NCBI GenBank assembly: GCA_009937505.1
Contig: JAACFJ010000004.1
Coordinates: 1 to 52,739 of the forward strand
Source of the DNA: Gammaproteobacteria bacterium
GTDB taxonomy: Bacteria > Pseudomonadota > Gammaproteobacteria > Steroidobacterales > Woeseiaceae
Direction: 5' to 3'
Length of the DNA: 52,739 nt
Shown piece by piece: positions 27,433 through 36,992 of this stretch (the stretch's first letter is position 1; every line of letters starts with the position of its first letter). A model generated the notes under the pieces. The model was not told the origin of the DNA and ran no database searches. It saw nothing but the letters and a program-made list of their open reading frames with translations. The position numbers and the translations under genes were made by a program.

Positions 27433-28212
27433 TCAGGCCAGGCGCCGCTTGGCGGCCCGCCATTCACGGTCCAGCGACTCGAGCCCGTGATCCTGCAGGC
27501 GACCGCCCGATTCGGTTATCGTCCGCTCCATCTCGCGGAAGCGCCGCTCGAACTTGAGATTGGCGCCCATCAGCGCCGTTTCGGCATCGACATCCAGGTG
27601 CCGTGCCAGGTTGACCATCGCGAACAGCAAGTCGCCGAATTCCTCTTCGACCTGCCCGCGCTCACCGGTGCCCACGGCCTCCTCGAGTTCGTCGAACTCT
27701 TCGCGGATCTTGTCACGAACGCCACTTCCGTCCGGCCAGTCGAATCCGACCCCGGCCGCCCGTTTGCCGAGCTTCTGTGCCCGTTTTAACGCGGGTAACG
27801 ACCTGGCAACGCCCGCCAGCGCACCGCTGTCGTCGCGCTGGCCACGCTCTTCGGCCTTGATGCGTTCCCAGCTGCCCTCTCGCAGTCCCGCTGCGCGTTC
27901 ATCGGCGTTGCCGAAGACGTGGGGGTGCCTGCGCAGCATCTTGTCGCAGATGCCTGCGACGATATCGCCGAAATCGAACGCACCGGCTTCCTGCGCCATG
28001 CGCGCATAGAAGACCACCTGGAAAAGCAGGTCGCCCAGCTCATCACGAAGGGCCGGCATATCGTCACGCGCGATCGCATCCGCCACTTCGTACGCCTCTT
28101 CGATGGTGTATGGCGCGATCGTCGAGAAATCCTGCTCGAGGTCCCACGGACAGCCGTTATTGCGATCCCTGAGGCAGTCCATTATTTCAAGTAATTTCTT
28201 AATATCATTCAT
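27433..28212 (-). CDS. mazG: Nucleoside triphosphate pyrophosphohydrolase MazG
   Basis: Hydrolyses (d)NTPs to monophosphates and pyrophosphate, clearing abnormal nucleotides. The 259-residue protein has the two tandem MazG folds: the first has TIEEAYEVADAI near residue 36 and ELGDLLFQVVF near residue 58, and the second has EEFDELEEAV and EEFGDLLFAMVN near residue 190. The opening LLEIMDCLR...CPWDLEQ is typical. It lies six bases after the Nudix gene stop, in a mazG-nudix-fumC run on the minus strand. Confidence 0.97.
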   Translation of the reverse strand: MNDIKKLLEIMDCLRDRNNGCPWDLEQDFSTIAPYTIEEAYEVADAIARDDMPALRDELGDLLFQVVFYARMAQEAGAFDFGDIVAGICDKMLRRHPHVFGNADERAAGLREGSWERIKAEERGQRDDSGALAGVARSLPALKRAQKLGKRAAGVGFDWPDGSGVRDKIREEFDELEEAVGTGERGQVEEEFGDLLFAMVNLARHLDVDAETALMGANLKFERRFREMERTITESGGRLQDHGLESLDREWRAAKRRLA

Positions 28213-28218
28213 AAGTAA

Positions 28219-28854
28219 CTATTTTATCAATGTTTTTCTTAACTCAACCAGCATGTGGGCGGTCGCACCCCAGATGTGCTCGCCTTCGTAATGGAACTCC
28301 ACCGTCGGTATCAGCCGCCCCTTGTATTCTCGCTCCAGGGCGCGCTCGTTGCGGCTATCGAGCAGGAATGCCAGCGGCACCTCGAACGCGTACTCGACTT
28401 CCGTGGGGTCGAGCTGCAGCGGCACGTCTTCCGTCACCAGGCCCACGACCGGGGTTACCGCGTAGCCGGTCACGGTCGGCATCGGCGGCAAGTAGCCGAT
28501 AATGGCGATCGACTGCGGCGGGATTCCGACCTCCTCGTGTGTTTCCCTGAGTGCGGCCTGCACGACATCCCGATCGTGCTCTTCCAGGCGGCCGCCGGGA
28601 AAGCTGATCTGTCCCGCGTGGTGTTTGAGCTCGGCAGAGCGCTGGGTGAGCAGCACGGACAAACCGGCGAGCCGCTCGATCACGGGAATCAGCACCCCGG
28701 CCGGCCGCAAAGTCTGTCGTATCTGCTCGAGCGTAACTGCCGGCCAGCGTTCGCTACCCGCCGGCATGACGACGTCCAGGGGATCCTCGGGTGCGCGCGT
28801 TCCGGCCAATCGCTCCTTTAGCAGCGCCGCGGTGAGTTCGTCGGGAATCCGCAA
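28219..28854 (-). CDS. Nudix hydrolase, CoA pyrophosphatase type
   Basis: A 211-residue Nudix enzyme. The CoA-specific preamble LLTQRSAELKHHAGQISFPGG (about residues 68-88) precedes the Nudix box LEEHDRDVVQAALRETHEEVGI, as in NudL/YeaB-type enzymes that split CoA into phosphoadenosine and phosphopantetheine. The start is probably the TTG at 28854, eight bases past the fumC stop, though no Shine-Dalgarno is evident. A later start would cut into the N-terminal helix. Confidence 0.9.
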   Translation of the reverse strand: MRIPDELTAALLKERLAGTRAPEDPLDVVMPAGSERWPAVTLEQIRQTLRPAGVLIPVIERLAGLSVLLTQRSAELKHHAGQISFPGGRLEEHDRDVVQAALRETHEEVGIPPQSIAIIGYLPPMPTVTGYAVTPVVGLVTEDVPLQLDPTEVEYAFEVPLAFLLDSRNERALEREYKGRLIPTVEFHYEGEHIWGATAHMLVELRKTLIK

Positions 28855-28862
28855 AACCGGCG

Positions 28863-30251
28863 CTAGTGCTGGATGCCGCCCTTGGTGAGCGCGGCCGGAT
28901 CCAGCAGGCGATCGAGTTCCTCGTCGGTGAGGTTCGTCATCTCCTGCGCGACCTCTTTCACGGGCCGGCCCTCGGCGTAGGCTTTCTTGGCGACGGCAGC
29001 GCCCAGCTCGTAGCCGATGACCGGGTTGAGTGCCGTAACCAGGATGGGATTACGCCCGAGAGCACGATTGATGTTTGCCTCGTTGACCGTAAAACCCTTG
29101 ATTGCCTTGTCGGCCAGGCAGGTCGACGCATTGGCCAGCAACTCGATGCTCTGCAGGAGGTTGTAGGCGACCACCGGCAGCATCACGTTGAGCTGGAAAT
29201 TGCCCGACTGCCCGCCCATGGCGATCGTGGCATCGTTGCCGACCACCTGGGCGCACACCATGGCGACCGCTTCGGGAATAACGGGATTCACCTTGCCGGG
29301 CATGATACTCGACCCCGGCTGCAGCGCCGGCAGTTCGATCTCGCCGATGCCCGCGAGCGGGCCGGAATTCATCCAGCGCAGGTCGTTGGCAATCTTGGTC
29401 AGGCTCACCGCGAGGACCCGCAGCTGACCCGACATCTCGACGGCCGTATCCTGGCTGCTCAGCGCCTCGAACATGGATGCCGCGGGCGTAAACTTGACCC
29501 CCGTGTGTTCGGACAGCAACACCGCGACCTTCTCGCCGAAATTCGGGTGAGCATTGATGCCCGTGCCGACCGCAGTGCCGCCCTGCGCAAGACAAACGAG
29601 CCGTTTCAGCGAACCGCGAATGCGTTCGCCGGCATGCTCGATCTGGGAACGCCAGCCGTCGAGTTCCTGCCCGAGCGTGACGGGCATGGCGTCCATCAGG
29701 TGGGTACGACCTGTCTTAACGACGTCGCGCAGCTCGTCCGCCTTTGCCTCCAGCACCCCGCTCAGGTGCTCGAGCGCCGGCAACAGCTGCTGCTGAATGG
29801 CGATCGCCGCGCTAACGTGGACGCAGGTCGGGATCACGTCGTTGCTGGACTGGCTCATGTTGACGTGATCGTTGGGGTGCACCTCGGAACCGAGCTTCTC
29901 GGTCGCGAGATGCGCGATAACTTCGTTCGCGTTCATGTTCGAGCTCGTGCCAGAGCCTGTCTGGAACACGTCGATCGGGAAATGGCTGTCGTGCTGACCG
30001 TCGGCGACCTCCAGTGCGGCTTTCTGCACTCCCACCGCCACGTCGCTTTTCAACAGGCCGAGCTCCGAGTTGGCGCCGGCCGCCGCCCACTTGACCAGCG
30101 CCAGCGCCGCGACGAACTGGCGCGGCATCGTCAGGCCGCTGATCGGAAAATTTTCCACAGCGCGTTGCGTCTGGGCGCCCCACAAGGCGTCCTGCGGCAC
30201 CTGGAGTTCTCCCATGCTGTCGTGCTCAATGCGGTATTTTTTGTCGTTCAT
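28863..30251 (-). CDS. fumC: Class II fumarate hydratase
   Basis: Converts fumarate to malate without an Fe-S cluster. The 462-residue protein has the superfamily signature GSSIMPGKVNP near residue 318. Substrate-site blocks TGSGTSSNMNANEV (residue ~97), SSNDVIPT (~135) and GRTHLMDAMPVTLGQE (~183) are all intact. The opening YRIEHDSMGE is typical. It is transcribed away from purB, and a Nudix gene follows after eight bases. Confidence 0.98.
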   Translation of the reverse strand: MNDKKYRIEHDSMGELQVPQDALWGAQTQRAVENFPISGLTMPRQFVAALALVKWAAAGANSELGLLKSDVAVGVQKAALEVADGQHDSHFPIDVFQTGSGTSSNMNANEVIAHLATEKLGSEVHPNDHVNMSQSSNDVIPTCVHVSAAIAIQQQLLPALEHLSGVLEAKADELRDVVKTGRTHLMDAMPVTLGQELDGWRSQIEHAGERIRGSLKRLVCLAQGGTAVGTGINAHPNFGEKVAVLLSEHTGVKFTPAASMFEALSSQDTAVEMSGQLRVLAVSLTKIANDLRWMNSGPLAGIGEIELPALQPGSSIMPGKVNPVIPEAVAMVCAQVVGNDATIAMGGQSGNFQLNVMLPVVAYNLLQSIELLANASTCLADKAIKGFTVNEANINRALGRNPILVTALNPVIGYELGAAVAKKAYAEGRPVKEVAQEMTNLTDEELDRLLDPAALTKGGIQH

Positions 30252-30355
30252 CGGCTTGATTTCCCGGTGTAGGCCATGTGTTCGAGTCTGGAGTGGTTAT
30301 GCAATCGTGTATGATTCGCGCTTTGCGCGCGCAAGTTTACACTGGTTTCAGTCTC

Positions 30356-31723
30356 ATGAAAGTCTCCACACTCAAGGCCCTGTCGCCAGCCGATGGCCGT
30401 TATGCGGACAAGGTCAACGGTCTGCGCGACATCTTCTCGGAATACGGCCTGATCCGGTTCCGGGTGCTCGTCGAAGTCCGCTGGCTGCAGGCGCTCGCAG
30501 ACGAGAAGGACATCGCCGAAATCGGTCCTCTCTCGCCCGTTTTGAAGGACCTGCTCAACAGCATCGTCGACGATTTCTCGATGGACGATGCGGAGCGGGT
30601 CAAGAAGATCGAAGCCACCACAAACCACGACGTCAAGGCCGTGGAATATTTCATTCGCGAGAAGCTCGGGGACGGGCCCGATACTGCGACCCTGAAGGAC
30701 TTCCTGCACTTCGGCTGTACCTCGGAAGACATCAACAACCTCGCGTATGCACTGATGCTGAGGACGGCGCGCAGCGACATACTCATACCGCAGATGCGCA
30801 TCGTAAAAGCAAAGCTGCAGGCCATGGCGAAGCAGAATGCCGACGTAGCCATGCTCTCACGCACGCACGGGCAGACGGCAAGTCCGACAACGCTGGGCAA
30901 GGAAATCGCCAACTTCGTCATACGACTCGAGGCCGCACAGCGGCAGCTGGGCAGCGTCGCGATTCTCGGCAAATTCAATGGCGCCGTCGGCAATTTCAAC
31001 GCCCACGTCGTTACCTATCCGGACGTCGACTGGCGAGCCATCAGCGAGCGCTTTATCGCAGCTCTCGGCCTGGAACCCAATTCCCACACGACACAGATCG
31101 AGCCTCACGACTGGACGGCCGAATACGCGCACGCCGTCTGTCGCTACAACACGATCCTTATCGACCTGTGCCGGGATTTCTGGAGTTACATCTCGCTCGG
31201 TTACTTCACGCAAAAAATCGCCCATAACGAAGTCGGCTCATCCACTATGCCGCACAAGGTCAATCCGATCGATTTCGAGAATGCCGAGGGCAACCTGGGA
31301 ATGGCAAACGCGCTGCTCGGCCACTTCGCCGAAAAACTGCCCATATCGCGCTGGCAGCGCGACCTGACGGACTCGACGGTACAACGCAACTTTGGCGTTG
31401 CCCTGGGCTATGTCGTCATTGCGCTCGCCTCGGCATTAAAGGGTCTGGATAAGCTGCAGGTGAACCGGGACGCGTTACAGGCCGATATTGCGGACGCCTG
31501 GGAATTGCTCGCTGAAGCGGTACAGACGGTAATGCGGCGTTACGGCATACCGGAGCCCTACGAGAAACTCAAAGCGCTGACCCGCGGGCAGGCCGTCACC
31601 AGGGAACTGATTCACGGTTTCATCGACACGCTTGAGATCCCGGCATCGGAAAAGACGCGGCTGCTCGCGTTGACGCCTGAGACCTACCTGGGCCTGGCAT
31701 CGGAACTGGCGCGGGACTGCTGA
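30356..31723 (+). CDS. purB: Adenylosuccinate lyase
   Basis: Catalyses two fumarate-releasing steps of purine synthesis (SAICAR to AICAR and adenylosuccinate to AMP). The 455-residue product matches gammaproteobacterial PurB: the start MKVSTLKALSPADGRYADK, the block SRTHGQTASPTTLGKE near residue 165 and the lyase signature SSTMPHKVNPIDFENAEGN near residue 294. I use ATG 30356; 26 upstream codons are open but unrelated to the family. A TATGAT at 30310-30315 could serve as a -10 box. In E. coli purB also lies close to mnmA and nudJ. Confidence 0.98.
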   Translation: MKVSTLKALSPADGRYADKVNGLRDIFSEYGLIRFRVLVEVRWLQALADEKDIAEIGPLSPVLKDLLNSIVDDFSMDDAERVKKIEATTNHDVKAVEYFIREKLGDGPDTATLKDFLHFGCTSEDINNLAYALMLRTARSDILIPQMRIVKAKLQAMAKQNADVAMLSRTHGQTASPTTLGKEIANFVIRLEAAQRQLGSVAILGKFNGAVGNFNAHVVTYPDVDWRAISERFIAALGLEPNSHTTQIEPHDWTAEYAHAVCRYNTILIDLCRDFWSYISLGYFTQKIAHNEVGSSTMPHKVNPIDFENAEGNLGMANALLGHFAEKLPISRWQRDLTDSTVQRNFGVALGYVVIALASALKGLDKLQVNRDALQADIADAWELLAEAVQTVMRRYGIPEPYEKLKALTRGQAVTRELIHGFIDTLEIPASEKTRLLALTPETYLGLASELARDC

Positions 31724-31980
31724 TCTCGAGGCAATCGTGTTATCCGTAGCGCATGGACCGTCGATCCACACCATATGTGAAGTCGGGAACGGCACGATCG
31801 GCCACCGGTCAGCGGCCTGAAGCGTAAGGCTGGCGCGGACCGGGAATGATTCTCAAATAGCGATCAGGGACGCAAAACGTGACGCAGTTGGCACAGCGCA
31901 GGTTGTATGGCCGGTAAGATGGCTTTCCTGCGACCCGGAATCGTGATCGCAGCCACTACAAGAGATAGCAACCGCAACGC

Positions 31981-32478
31981 ATGGAAGAAACACGGGAAAA
32001 AGGCAGACGCTGGGTAATCTCTACCCGAGAGGAGATGCGCCTCGCCGTCATCGATGTTGCTCGCGAGGCAACGCGAAAAGTGTCCATTTTTACCCATGAC
32101 CTCGAGCCGGGCATTTACGACGATCCCGAGTTTCTCGAAGTCATCAAGCGGCTCGTCCTGTCTCAGACCTACGCGAGAATCCGCGTGCTCATCGCGGATC
32201 CGGCCCGCGCTATCAAGAACGGCAACAACTTCGTTCACCTGGGCCGCCGCCTGAACACGTACATCGAATTTCGTCACGTTCGCGAAGATCTGCGCACGCA
32301 TGCCGAGTCGTTCTGCATCGCGGACGAAACGGCACTCGTCTACCGCCTGCAGGCCAGTCGCTGTGAAGGCATCGCGGACACCTACGAGCCTGCCGTCGCC
32401 AAGCTCTACAGCAAGATGTTCGACGAGATCTGGCTCGCGAGTGAAGTGGAAATGGAATTCAGGCAGCTCGGCATATAA
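31981..32478 (+). CDS. DUF7931-like protein, possibly PLD-fold-derived
   Basis: A 165-residue soluble protein. I believe it belongs to the group now called DUF7931, but its function is not known. The pattern of a strand KVSIFTHDLE near residue 33, helix FLEVIKRLV, strand RIRVLIADP near residue 66 and then HAESFCIADETALVYR near residue 106 recalls half of a phospholipase-D fold. The catalytic His-x-Lys is not present, so any enzyme activity would have to be different. It lies between purB and nudJ, where E. coli carries hflD on the other side of mnmA. A 257-bp gap before it shows nothing I can name. Confidence 0.6.
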   Translation: MEETREKGRRWVISTREEMRLAVIDVAREATRKVSIFTHDLEPGIYDDPEFLEVIKRLVLSQTYARIRVLIADPARAIKNGNNFVHLGRRLNTYIEFRHVREDLRTHAESFCIADETALVYRLQASRCEGIADTYEPAVAKLYSKMFDEIWLASEVEMEFRQLGI

Positions 32479-32543
32479 GCCGGACTGCCACCTGAAACGA
32501 ACAAGAAAGCGTTGCGGCAAACGCGATACCAGGAAGATCTGAG

Positions 32544-33035
32544 ATGCAACCAACGGATTTAACCGTGTCCGCGGTTATCGAGCGCGATGGCCAGTACCTG
32601 ATGGTCGAAGAGATCACGTCGGGCGCCGTCGTTCTCAACCAGCCCGGTGGGCACCTAGAGACCGGCGAATCCCCCGAAGAAGCCGTAATTCGCGAAGTGC
32701 TCGAGGAGACCGGCTGCGATGTCGCCTGCGGCGAGCTGGTCGGCATCTACCTGTGGATCCACCCGCAAAGCCGGCAACAGTTTCTCAGAATCGTTTACGT
32801 TGCATCTCTTCTCAACGAGGACGAATCGCGCCCTCTCGACGACGGCATCATCGCGAAGCGCTGGTTAAGCCGCGCGGACATCGAATACCGCCGCCAGAGC
32901 CTGCGCACGCCGATCGTGCAGCGTTGCATCCTGGATTTCGAGGCAGGTCGGCGTCAGTCCGACGTACTGTTCTCGGACATGTTGCCGCTGCAGCACAACG
33001 TCCACGCCGTAATCGCGAGCGCCGACCTCGTGTAA
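32544..33035 (+). CDS. nudJ: Nudix hydrolase, NudJ-like
   Basis: A 163-residue Nudix phosphatase of the NudJ (YmfB) type, which in E. coli removes phosphate from thiamine pyrophosphates and nucleoside di/triphosphates. The Nudix box GGHLETGESPEEAVIREVLEE runs from about residue 36 to 56, ending EETGC. The opening LTVSAVIERDGQYLMVEE and the later EDESRPLDDGI fit the group. It lies 60 bases upstream of mnmA, and nudJ-mnmA adjacency is conserved in Gammaproteobacteria. Confidence 0.9.
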   Translation: MQPTDLTVSAVIERDGQYLMVEEITSGAVVLNQPGGHLETGESPEEAVIREVLEETGCDVACGELVGIYLWIHPQSRQQFLRIVYVASLLNEDESRPLDDGIIAKRWLSRADIEYRRQSLRTPIVQRCILDFEAGRRQSDVLFSDMLPLQHNVHAVIASADLV

Positions 33036-33095
33036 TCGCGCTGGCGCGCGCTCCTCCAGCAGCCACCTGGCCCGCAGTGATAAAATGCGTCGGCT

Positions 33096-34244
33096 ATGGC
33101 GTACGATCTTTCCAACATCGCTGACCGCAGAGTCATCCTCGGCCTTTCGGGCGGGGTCGATTCGGCCGTGGCCGCGTTCCTGCTGAAGGACGCGGGTGCC
33201 GCGGTCGAAGCGTTGCACATGACCAACTGGGAGGACGAGGACGGCTATTGCACGGCTGCCGAGGATCTGCAGGACGCGCGCCGAATCTGCGCCCAGCTCG
33301 ATATCCCGCTGCATCACGTCAATTTCGCCAGGGAGTATCGCGACCGGGTTTTTGAGTACTTCCTCGCGGAGTACCGCAGCGGCCGCACGCCCAATCCTGA
33401 TGTCCTGTGCAACCGGGATATCAAGTTCGGGGTATTTCGCGACTATGCGAAGCGCCTGGGCGGCGAGCTGCTGGCCACCGGCCACTATGCCAGAACCGGG
33501 ATTGCCGACGACACGGTCGCTTTGCTAAAGGCGGCGGACGCAAGCAAGGACCAGACCTACTTCCTGCACGCGGTGAGCGCCGATGCACTGGCCGAAACGG
33601 TGTTTCCGCTCGGCGGCCTGCACAAGGCAGAGGTTCGCCGGATCGCTAAGCAGCAGGGGCTGGCCGTGCACGACAAGAAAGACAGCACCGGCATCTGTTT
33701 CATCGGCGAGCGCCCGTTTCGCGAATTTCTGAGTACCTACATTCCGGCTCAGCCGGGGCCCATCCTCACTCCCGCGGGCAAGGAACTTGGCCGTCATCAT
33801 GGCCTGATGTTCTATACGCTCGGGCAGAGACAGGGCCTGGGCATCGGTGGGCGTCGTGACGCGGGTGACGAACCCTGGTACGTGGTGGGCAAAGAGATCG
33901 GGAAGAACGTGCTGATCGTCGACCAGGGTGACAGCCCGTTGCTCCTGAGTGACGAACTGATCGCGAGCGAGCCGTCATGGATCGGCCGTGAGCCGAATAA
34001 GCTCGACACGGGTCTGCGTTGCAAAGCCAAGATCCGCTACCGTCAGACGGACCAGGATTGCACGTTACGGCACGCACTCGACGATCGTCTAATGGTGCGT
34101 TTCGAGCAGCCGCAACGAGCCGCTGCCCCGGGTCAATTTGTCGTTTTTTATCAAGGTGATCGGTGCCTGGGCGGTGCCGTCATCGAGGCGCTGCAGGGCC
34201 ACGCGACGGCCGCGGCGGACATGCCTGAATCGGCAATTTCCTGA
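33096..34244 (+). CDS. mnmA: tRNA-uridine 2-sulfurtransferase MnmA
   Basis: Thiolates U34 of tRNA-Lys, -Glu and -Gln. The 382-residue protein has the PP-loop GLSGGVDSAVAAF near residue 15, the nucleophile Cys in NPDVLCNRDIKF (about residue 107) and the second catalytic Cys in STGICFIGERPF (about residue 205). The C-terminal beta-barrel region with QGLGIGG and APGQFVVFYQGDRCLGGAVI is complete. Upstream nudJ is probably in the same transcript. Confidence 0.98.
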   Translation: MAYDLSNIADRRVILGLSGGVDSAVAAFLLKDAGAAVEALHMTNWEDEDGYCTAAEDLQDARRICAQLDIPLHHVNFAREYRDRVFEYFLAEYRSGRTPNPDVLCNRDIKFGVFRDYAKRLGGELLATGHYARTGIADDTVALLKAADASKDQTYFLHAVSADALAETVFPLGGLHKAEVRRIAKQQGLAVHDKKDSTGICFIGERPFREFLSTYIPAQPGPILTPAGKELGRHHGLMFYTLGQRQGLGIGGRRDAGDEPWYVVGKEIGKNVLIVDQGDSPLLLSDELIASEPSWIGREPNKLDTGLRCKAKIRYRQTDQDCTLRHALDDRLMVRFEQPQRAAAPGQFVVFYQGDRCLGGAVIEALQGHATAAADMPESAIS

Positions 34245-34328
34245 GCGCTGCTATGCAGCATTCGCTATAATCCGCGACCCCGCAGGGCTGCGGCCCCGCA
34301 CTGCAAACAAGACTCCGGAGACACACAC

Positions 34329-36992
34329 ATGAAGGACACCTTCGGTGCGCGCTCGACACTGACAGTGGGCGGCAAAGATTTCGAGATTTTCCGCCTTGAC
34401 GCCGTCAGTGACGGTCACGTCGCGAGACTGCCCTACTCGCTCAAGATCCTGCTCGAGAACCTCTTGCGGCACGAAGACGGCCGCGACGTCACGCGGGACG
34501 ACATCCTGGCACTGGCAAACTGGGACCCCAAGGCCGACCCGAGCACAGAGATTTCCTTCACGCCCAGTCGCGTCATCCTGCAGGACTTCACGGGCGTCCC
34601 GGCAGTCGTGGATCTGGCCGCGATGCGTGATGCCGTGGTGAAACTCGGCGGTTCCGCGGACCGTATCAACCCGCTGTCACCGGCCGAACTCGTGATCGAT
34701 CACTCGGTACAGGTCGACAACTACGGCACGGCGAAAGCGCTGGACCTGAATAACAGGATCGAATTCCAGCGCAACGAGGAACGTTATTCGTTCCTGCGCT
34801 GGGGCCAGTCGGCGTTCGAGAATTTCCGCGTCGTGCCGCCGAACACCGGCATCGTGCACCAGGTCAATCTGGAGTATCTCTCCCGGGTGGTCTTCGATTC
34901 TGAACAGGGTGACGTTAGAAAGGCCTATCCGGATACGGTTGTCGGAACGGATAGTCACACCACGATGATCAACGGACTCGGCGTCCTCGGCTGGGGTGTC
35001 GGCGGGATCGAGGCCGAGGCGGCGATGCTGGGCCAGCCGATCACGATGCTGATCCCTCACGTCATCGGCTTCAGGCTGACCGGCAAGCTGCGCGAAGGCG
35101 CCACCGCGACCGACCTTGTGCTCACCGTGACGGAAATGCTTCGTGAAATGGGCGTGGTCGGCAAGTTCGTCGAGTTTTTCGGCGACGGGCTAACGGACAT
35201 GCCGCTCGCCGACCGCGCAACGCTCGGCAACATGTCGCCCGAGTTCGGCTCCACCTGCGCGATCTTCCCGATCGACGCTCAGACGGTTCGTTACCTCGAA
35301 CTTTCCGGCCGCGACGCGGCACACATCGAACTCATCGAGGCCTACGCTCGCGAGCAAGGCCTGTGGCGCGAAGACGGCGATGCCGACGGCATCTACACCG
35401 ACACGCTGGAGCTCGACCTGGGATCCGTCGAGCCCTGTATCGCCGGCCCGAAACGGCCGCAGGACCGCATCAAGCTCAAGGTGGCTGACAAGGTCTACAA
35501 GGAGCATCTCGGGAAAGCGGTCGCCGATCGTCAGGATGGAGGCAAGGCCGTGGCCAACATCAATGGCGAGGATGTCGAAATCCGCGACGGTGCCGTCCTC
35601 ATTGCGGCGATCACCAGCTGCACGAACACGTCAAACCCCGCTGTCATGGTTGCTGCCGGCCTGGTTGCAAAGGCCGCGCGGGAAAAAGGCATGAAAGCGA
35701 AACCGTGGGTCAAGACCAGCCTTGCTCCGGGTTCCCGTGTCGTCACCGACTACCTGGAAAAATCGGGCCTGATCGATGATCTCGACGCCGTCGGCTTCTA
35801 CACCGTGGGTTACGGCTGCACGACATGCATCGGCAATTCGGGGCCGCTGTTGCCGGAGATCGCGGACGCGGTTCAGCAGGGCGACATCGTCGGCACGAGC
35901 GTGCTGTCGGGTAACCGCAATTTCGAAGGACGCATTCACGCGCTAGTGCGCATGAACTTCCTCGCATCTCCCCCGCTCGTTGTTGCCTACGCGCTCGCCG
36001 GCAATCTCGACGTCAACCTGCTCGAGGACCCGCTCGGCGAGGACAAGGACGGCAATCCCGTTTACCTCAAGGATATCTGGCCGAGCCAGCAGGAAATCCA
36101 CGACGTGGTCAAGAACAACATCGACTCGGACATGTTCAAGTCGAGCTACGCCGGCGTATTCGAGGGCGACGCCAACTGGAAAGGCATCGATTCGCCCGAG
36201 GGTGAAATCTATACCTGGGATGACGCTTCAACCTACGTCAAGAACCCGCCCTACTTCGAGGGCATGACAGCCGAGCCATCGTCTGTCTCCGGCATCACCG
36301 GCGCCCGCGCGCTCGCGCTGCTCGGCGACTCCGTGACAACCGACCACATTTCGCCTGCCGGTAGCATCGCGCCCGACAGCCCGGCCGCGAAATACCTCAT
36401 GGACCAGGGCGTGCAGCCCGCCGACTTCAACTCCTACGGCTCCCGGCGCGGTAATCACGAAGTGATGATGCGCGGTACGTTCGCAAATATCCGCTTGCGC
36501 AACCAGCTCGCACCGGGAACCGAGGGTGGCTGGACGCGGCATCAACCGAGCGGCGAGCAAATGACAATCTACGACGCGTCGCTCAAGTACCGTGAGGAAG
36601 GCACGCCTCTGGTCGTGATTGCCGGCAGTGAATACGGCACGGGTTCTTCCCGCGACTGGGCCGCCAAGGGCACGTTACTGCTCGGTGTGAAGGCTGTCAT
36701 TACGAAGAGTTTCGAGCGGATCCATCGCTCCAACCTGATCGGCATGGGCGTGTTGCCACTGCAGTTCGAGGACGGCGAGGATGCCGAATCGCTCGGCCTG
36801 ACCGGCGCCGAGGTCTTCGACATCGAGGGCCACACGGACCCCTCTGCGAAGACGGTGACGGTAACGGCGACGCCGCCCGATGGCGACGCCATCACGTTCA
36901 CGGCAAAGATCCGGATCGACACCCCGAAGGAGCGCGACTACTACGAGCACGGCGGCATCCTGCACTACGTATTGAGGCAACTCGCTGCCTGA
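34329..36992 (+). CDS. acnA: Aconitate hydratase A
   Basis: Interconverts citrate and isocitrate through a 4Fe-4S cluster. The 887-residue protein is the AcnA/IRP1 type. Cluster cysteines lie in [10 protein letters not shown] (about residue 436) and [12 protein letters not shown] (about residue 501). Active-site blocks [26 protein letters not shown] and [12 protein letters not shown], and the C-terminal [17 protein letters not shown], are intact. It opens [15 protein letters not shown]. The end overlaps the probable CTG start of the sirtuin gene by eight bases. Confidence 0.98.
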   Translation: MKDTFGARSTLTVGGKDFEIFRLDAVSDGHVARLPYSLKILLENLLRHEDGRDVTRDDILALANWDPKADPSTEISFTPSRVILQDFTGVPAVVDLAAMRDAVVKLGGSADRINPLSPAELVIDHSVQVDNYGTAKALDLNNRIEFQRNEERYSFLRWGQSAFENFRVVPPNTGIVHQVNLEYLSRVVFDSEQGDVRKAYPDTVVGTDSHTTMINGLGVLGWGVGGIEAEAAMLGQPITMLIPHVIGFRLTGKLREGATATDLVLTVTEMLREMGVVGKFVEFFGDGLTDMPLADRATLGNMSPEFGSTCAIFPIDAQTVRYLELSGRDAAHIELIEAYAREQGLWREDGDADGIYTDTLELDLGSVEPCIAGPKRPQDRIKLKVADKVYKEHLGKAVADRQDGGKAVANINGEDVEIRDGAVLIAAITSCTNTSNPAVMVAAGLVAKAAREKGMKAKPWVKTSLAPGSRVVTDYLEKSGLIDDLDAVGFYTVGYGCTTCIGNSGPLLPEIADAVQQGDIVGTSVLSGNRNFEGRIHALVRMNFLASPPLVVAYALAGNLDVNLLEDPLGEDKDGNPVYLKDIWPSQQEIHDVVKNNIDSDMFKSSYAGVFEGDANWKGIDSPEGEIYTWDDASTYVKNPPYFEGMTAEPSSVSGITGARALALLGDSVTTDHISPAGSIAPDSPAAKYLMDQGVQPADFNSYGSRRGNHEVMMRGTFANIRLRNQLAPGTEGGWTRHQPSGEQMTIYDASLKYREEGTPLVVIAGSEYGTGSSRDWAAKGTLLLGVKAVITKSFERIHRSNLIGMGVLPLQFEDGEDAESLGLTGAEVFDIEGHTDPSAKTVTVTATPPDGDAITFTAKIRIDTPKERDYYEHGGILHYVLRQLAA
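36974..36977 (+). promoter_or_regulatory. Shine-Dalgarno supporting a CTG start for the sirtuin
   Basis: GAGG lies inside the last codons of acnA, seven bases before the CTG at 36985. No ATG, GTG or TTG exists in the sirtuin frame between the in-frame stop at 36973-36975 and the GTG at 37042, so this site decides the start. Confidence 0.55.

Noticed and set aside
28866-30272. 468-codon open frame on the plus strand opposite fumC
   Set aside because: It mirrors fumC across its whole length; its sequence is Arg/His/Gln-rich and matches nothing, as expected for the antisense of a high-GC gene.
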